IMG/VR virus record: IMGVR_UViG_3300042868_002830
Location: 1 to 21,476 of that record
DNA: 21,476 nt
Direction: 5' to 3' (one strand)
From: a virus
The position numbers and the translations under genes were made by a program. The notes below the pieces were generated by a model. It was not told where the DNA came from. It worked only from the letters and a program-made list of their open reading frames with translations, and made no database searches. How positions within the stretch are numbered: the first letter of the stretch is position 1; each line of letters starts with the position of its first letter. Positions 20,768 through 21,476 of this stretch are shown piece by piece.

Positions 20768-21249
20768 CCCGAGGCCGCGAAACCCTGCGCGAGAAGATGC
20801 TGCGCAACCAGGCGACGATGGACCTCTACGCGGCCATGAACAACAAGCCCCGCGTTCTGCTGGACATGCCGCCTGAGCCTGTGAAGCGCGGGCCACGCAA
20901 ACCGTCAGGCCAGCCTACAGAGGCGCAGATTCTCAAGGCCATCATGGCGCTGCTGAAGCGCCACCCGAAGGTCGCCAGCTGCTGGCGGCAGAACTCGGGC
21001 ACGTTCCAGGAGCGCAACCGCGACGGGTCTGTGCGGTACATCCGTGCGAACACGGCTAAGGGCATGTCGGACATCATGGGCGTGCTGAAAGACGGCCGAA
21101 CGCTGGCCATCGAGGTCAAGTCCGCCACCGGCCGCATGCGTCCAGGTCAGGAGGAATTCCTCGCCACGATCCGCCACGCGGGCGGCGTGGCCGGGGTTTG
21201 CCGGTCGGTTGAGGATGCGCAGGCGTTGCTGGAGGAGAAAAGTGCATGA
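20764..21249 (+). CDS. VRR-NUC domain nuclease
   Basis: The product has 161 residues from the ATG at 20764, which overlaps the methyltransferase stop (ATGA); the longer open frame lies inside that gene. After a basic N-terminal region (about 1-50) comes the VRR-NUC core: TEAQILKAIMALLKRHP, CWRQNSGTF, KGMSDIMGVLKDGRTLAIEV and QEEFLATIRHAGGVAGVCRS. D103, E117 and K119 form the PD-(D/E)XK site. Stand-alone phage VRR-NUC proteins are thought to be structure-specific endonucleases, acting for example on Holliday junctions or replication forks. The neighbouring helicase-methyltransferase raises the alternative of a modification-linked function, which is inference. The stop overlaps the following GTG start. 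Confidence 0.85.
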   Translation: MTRGRETLREKMLRNQATMDLYAAMNNKPRVLLDMPPEPVKRGPRKPSGQPTEAQILKAIMALLKRHPKVASCWRQNSGTFQERNRDGSVRYIRANTAKGMSDIMGVLKDGRTLAIEVKSATGRMRPGQEEFLATIRHAGGVAGVCRSVEDAQALLEEKSA

Positions 21250-21476
21250 GCTGGCTCTATTCGCGGGCGCTGGTGGAGGCATTCTCGGGGGGGGGCTGCT
21301 TGGATGGCGCACCATCTGCGCCGTCGAGTGGGAACCCTACGCCGCAAGCCTACTTGCCGCCCGACAGAATGACGGCCTTCTCCCGCCCTTCCCGATTTGG
21401 GATGACGTTCGCACCTTTGACGGACGACCATGGCGCGGCCGTGTTGACGTCGTTTCTGGCGGCTTTCCCTGCCAGG
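21242..21476 (+). CDS. C5-cytosine DNA methyltransferase, N-terminal part (3' partial)
   Basis: From a GTG at 21242, seven bases after GGAGG (21231-21235), the frame stays open to the window end (78 residues). It holds LALFAGAGGGILGGGLLGWR (AdoMet motif I), AVEWEPYAASLLAARQNDG, WDDVRTFDG and VVSGGFPCQ, where Cys77 is the catalytic cysteine of motif IV of Dcm-type enzymes. The start overlaps the nuclease stop by eight bases. A run of nine G (21287-21295) lies in codons 16-18. A second frame from ATG 21246 is also open to the end and resembles a frequently annotated phage peptide (MSWLYSRALVEAFS), but the methyltransferase motifs show which frame is the enzyme. Confidence 0.85.
   Translation, partial: MHELALFAGAGGGILGGGLLGWRTICAVEWEPYAASLLAARQNDGLLPPFPIWDDVRTFDGRPWRGRVDVVSGGFPCQ
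21287..21295 (+). repeat. G9 homopolymer tract in methyltransferase start
   Basis: Nine consecutive G encode Gly-Gly-Gly right after AdoMet motif I of the C5-methyltransferase. Tracts of this length are prone to slippage and a one-base change would move translation into another frame. Confidence 0.8.

Noticed and set aside
1-21476. tRNA genes, CRISPR array, insertion sequence, integrase or att site
   Set aside because: I looked for cloverleaf-like gaps, regularly spaced repeats, transposase or recombinase motifs and found none; nearly all bases are in coding genes and intergenic gaps are below 150 bp.

Overview
The window is a stretch of a tailed bacteriophage or prophage genome. It is GC-rich and densely packed, with no rRNA, tRNA, CRISPR array or host gene visible. 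The structural genes follow the order of P22-like podoviruses: gp10-type tail plug, small head-tail proteins, three ejection proteins, tailspike. Together with the small accessory proteins carrying ALEQPEQEPVAW-type segments, this suggests a P22-like podophage of a GC-rich proteobacterium. I think a betaproteobacterium of the Burkholderiales is most likely, but that is inference.

Layout. (1) 2-11521, plus strand: virion genes. These are a LamG-repeat adhesin cut by the window edge, two small proteins, the packaged-DNA stabilisation protein, a helix-plus-jelly-roll protein in the tail-needle position, two small unknowns, three ejection-type proteins and a P22-type tailspike with a parallel beta-helix. 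(2) 11524-12735, plus strand: lysis cassette with a one-TM protein, a holin of the 3TM family and an M15 peptidase endolysin. (3) 12732-17983, minus strand: about 18 very small, mostly ATGA-overlapping genes. They include a RecT annealing protein with a lambda-type exonuclease, two winged-helix-like proteins, two tiny membrane peptides and two paralogous proteins. (4) 17984-18125: a divergent control region with three operator-like palindromes. (5) 18126-21476, plus strand: a small HTH regulator, a small basic protein, a SNF2-type helicase fused to a DNA methyltransferase, a VRR-NUC nuclease and the start of a C5-cytosine methyltransferase carrying a G9 tract.

How it fits together. The HTH protein heads the rightward modification and nuclease operon and probably binds the palindromes between the two divergent operons. 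This would control the leftward recombination operon and its own operon together. The leftward operon runs head-on into the late lysis operon, and their stop codons overlap. No integrase, excisionase or full-length CI repressor is present, so whether the phage is temperate cannot be decided from this window.

The least ordinary parts are the 142-bp divergent operator region, the helicase-methyltransferase/VRR-NUC/C5-methyltransferase module with its G9 tract and second open frame, the chain of very short coupled ORFs, three helically phased 11-bp repeats in front of the tailspike, and the compositional mosaic of the LamG adhesin.
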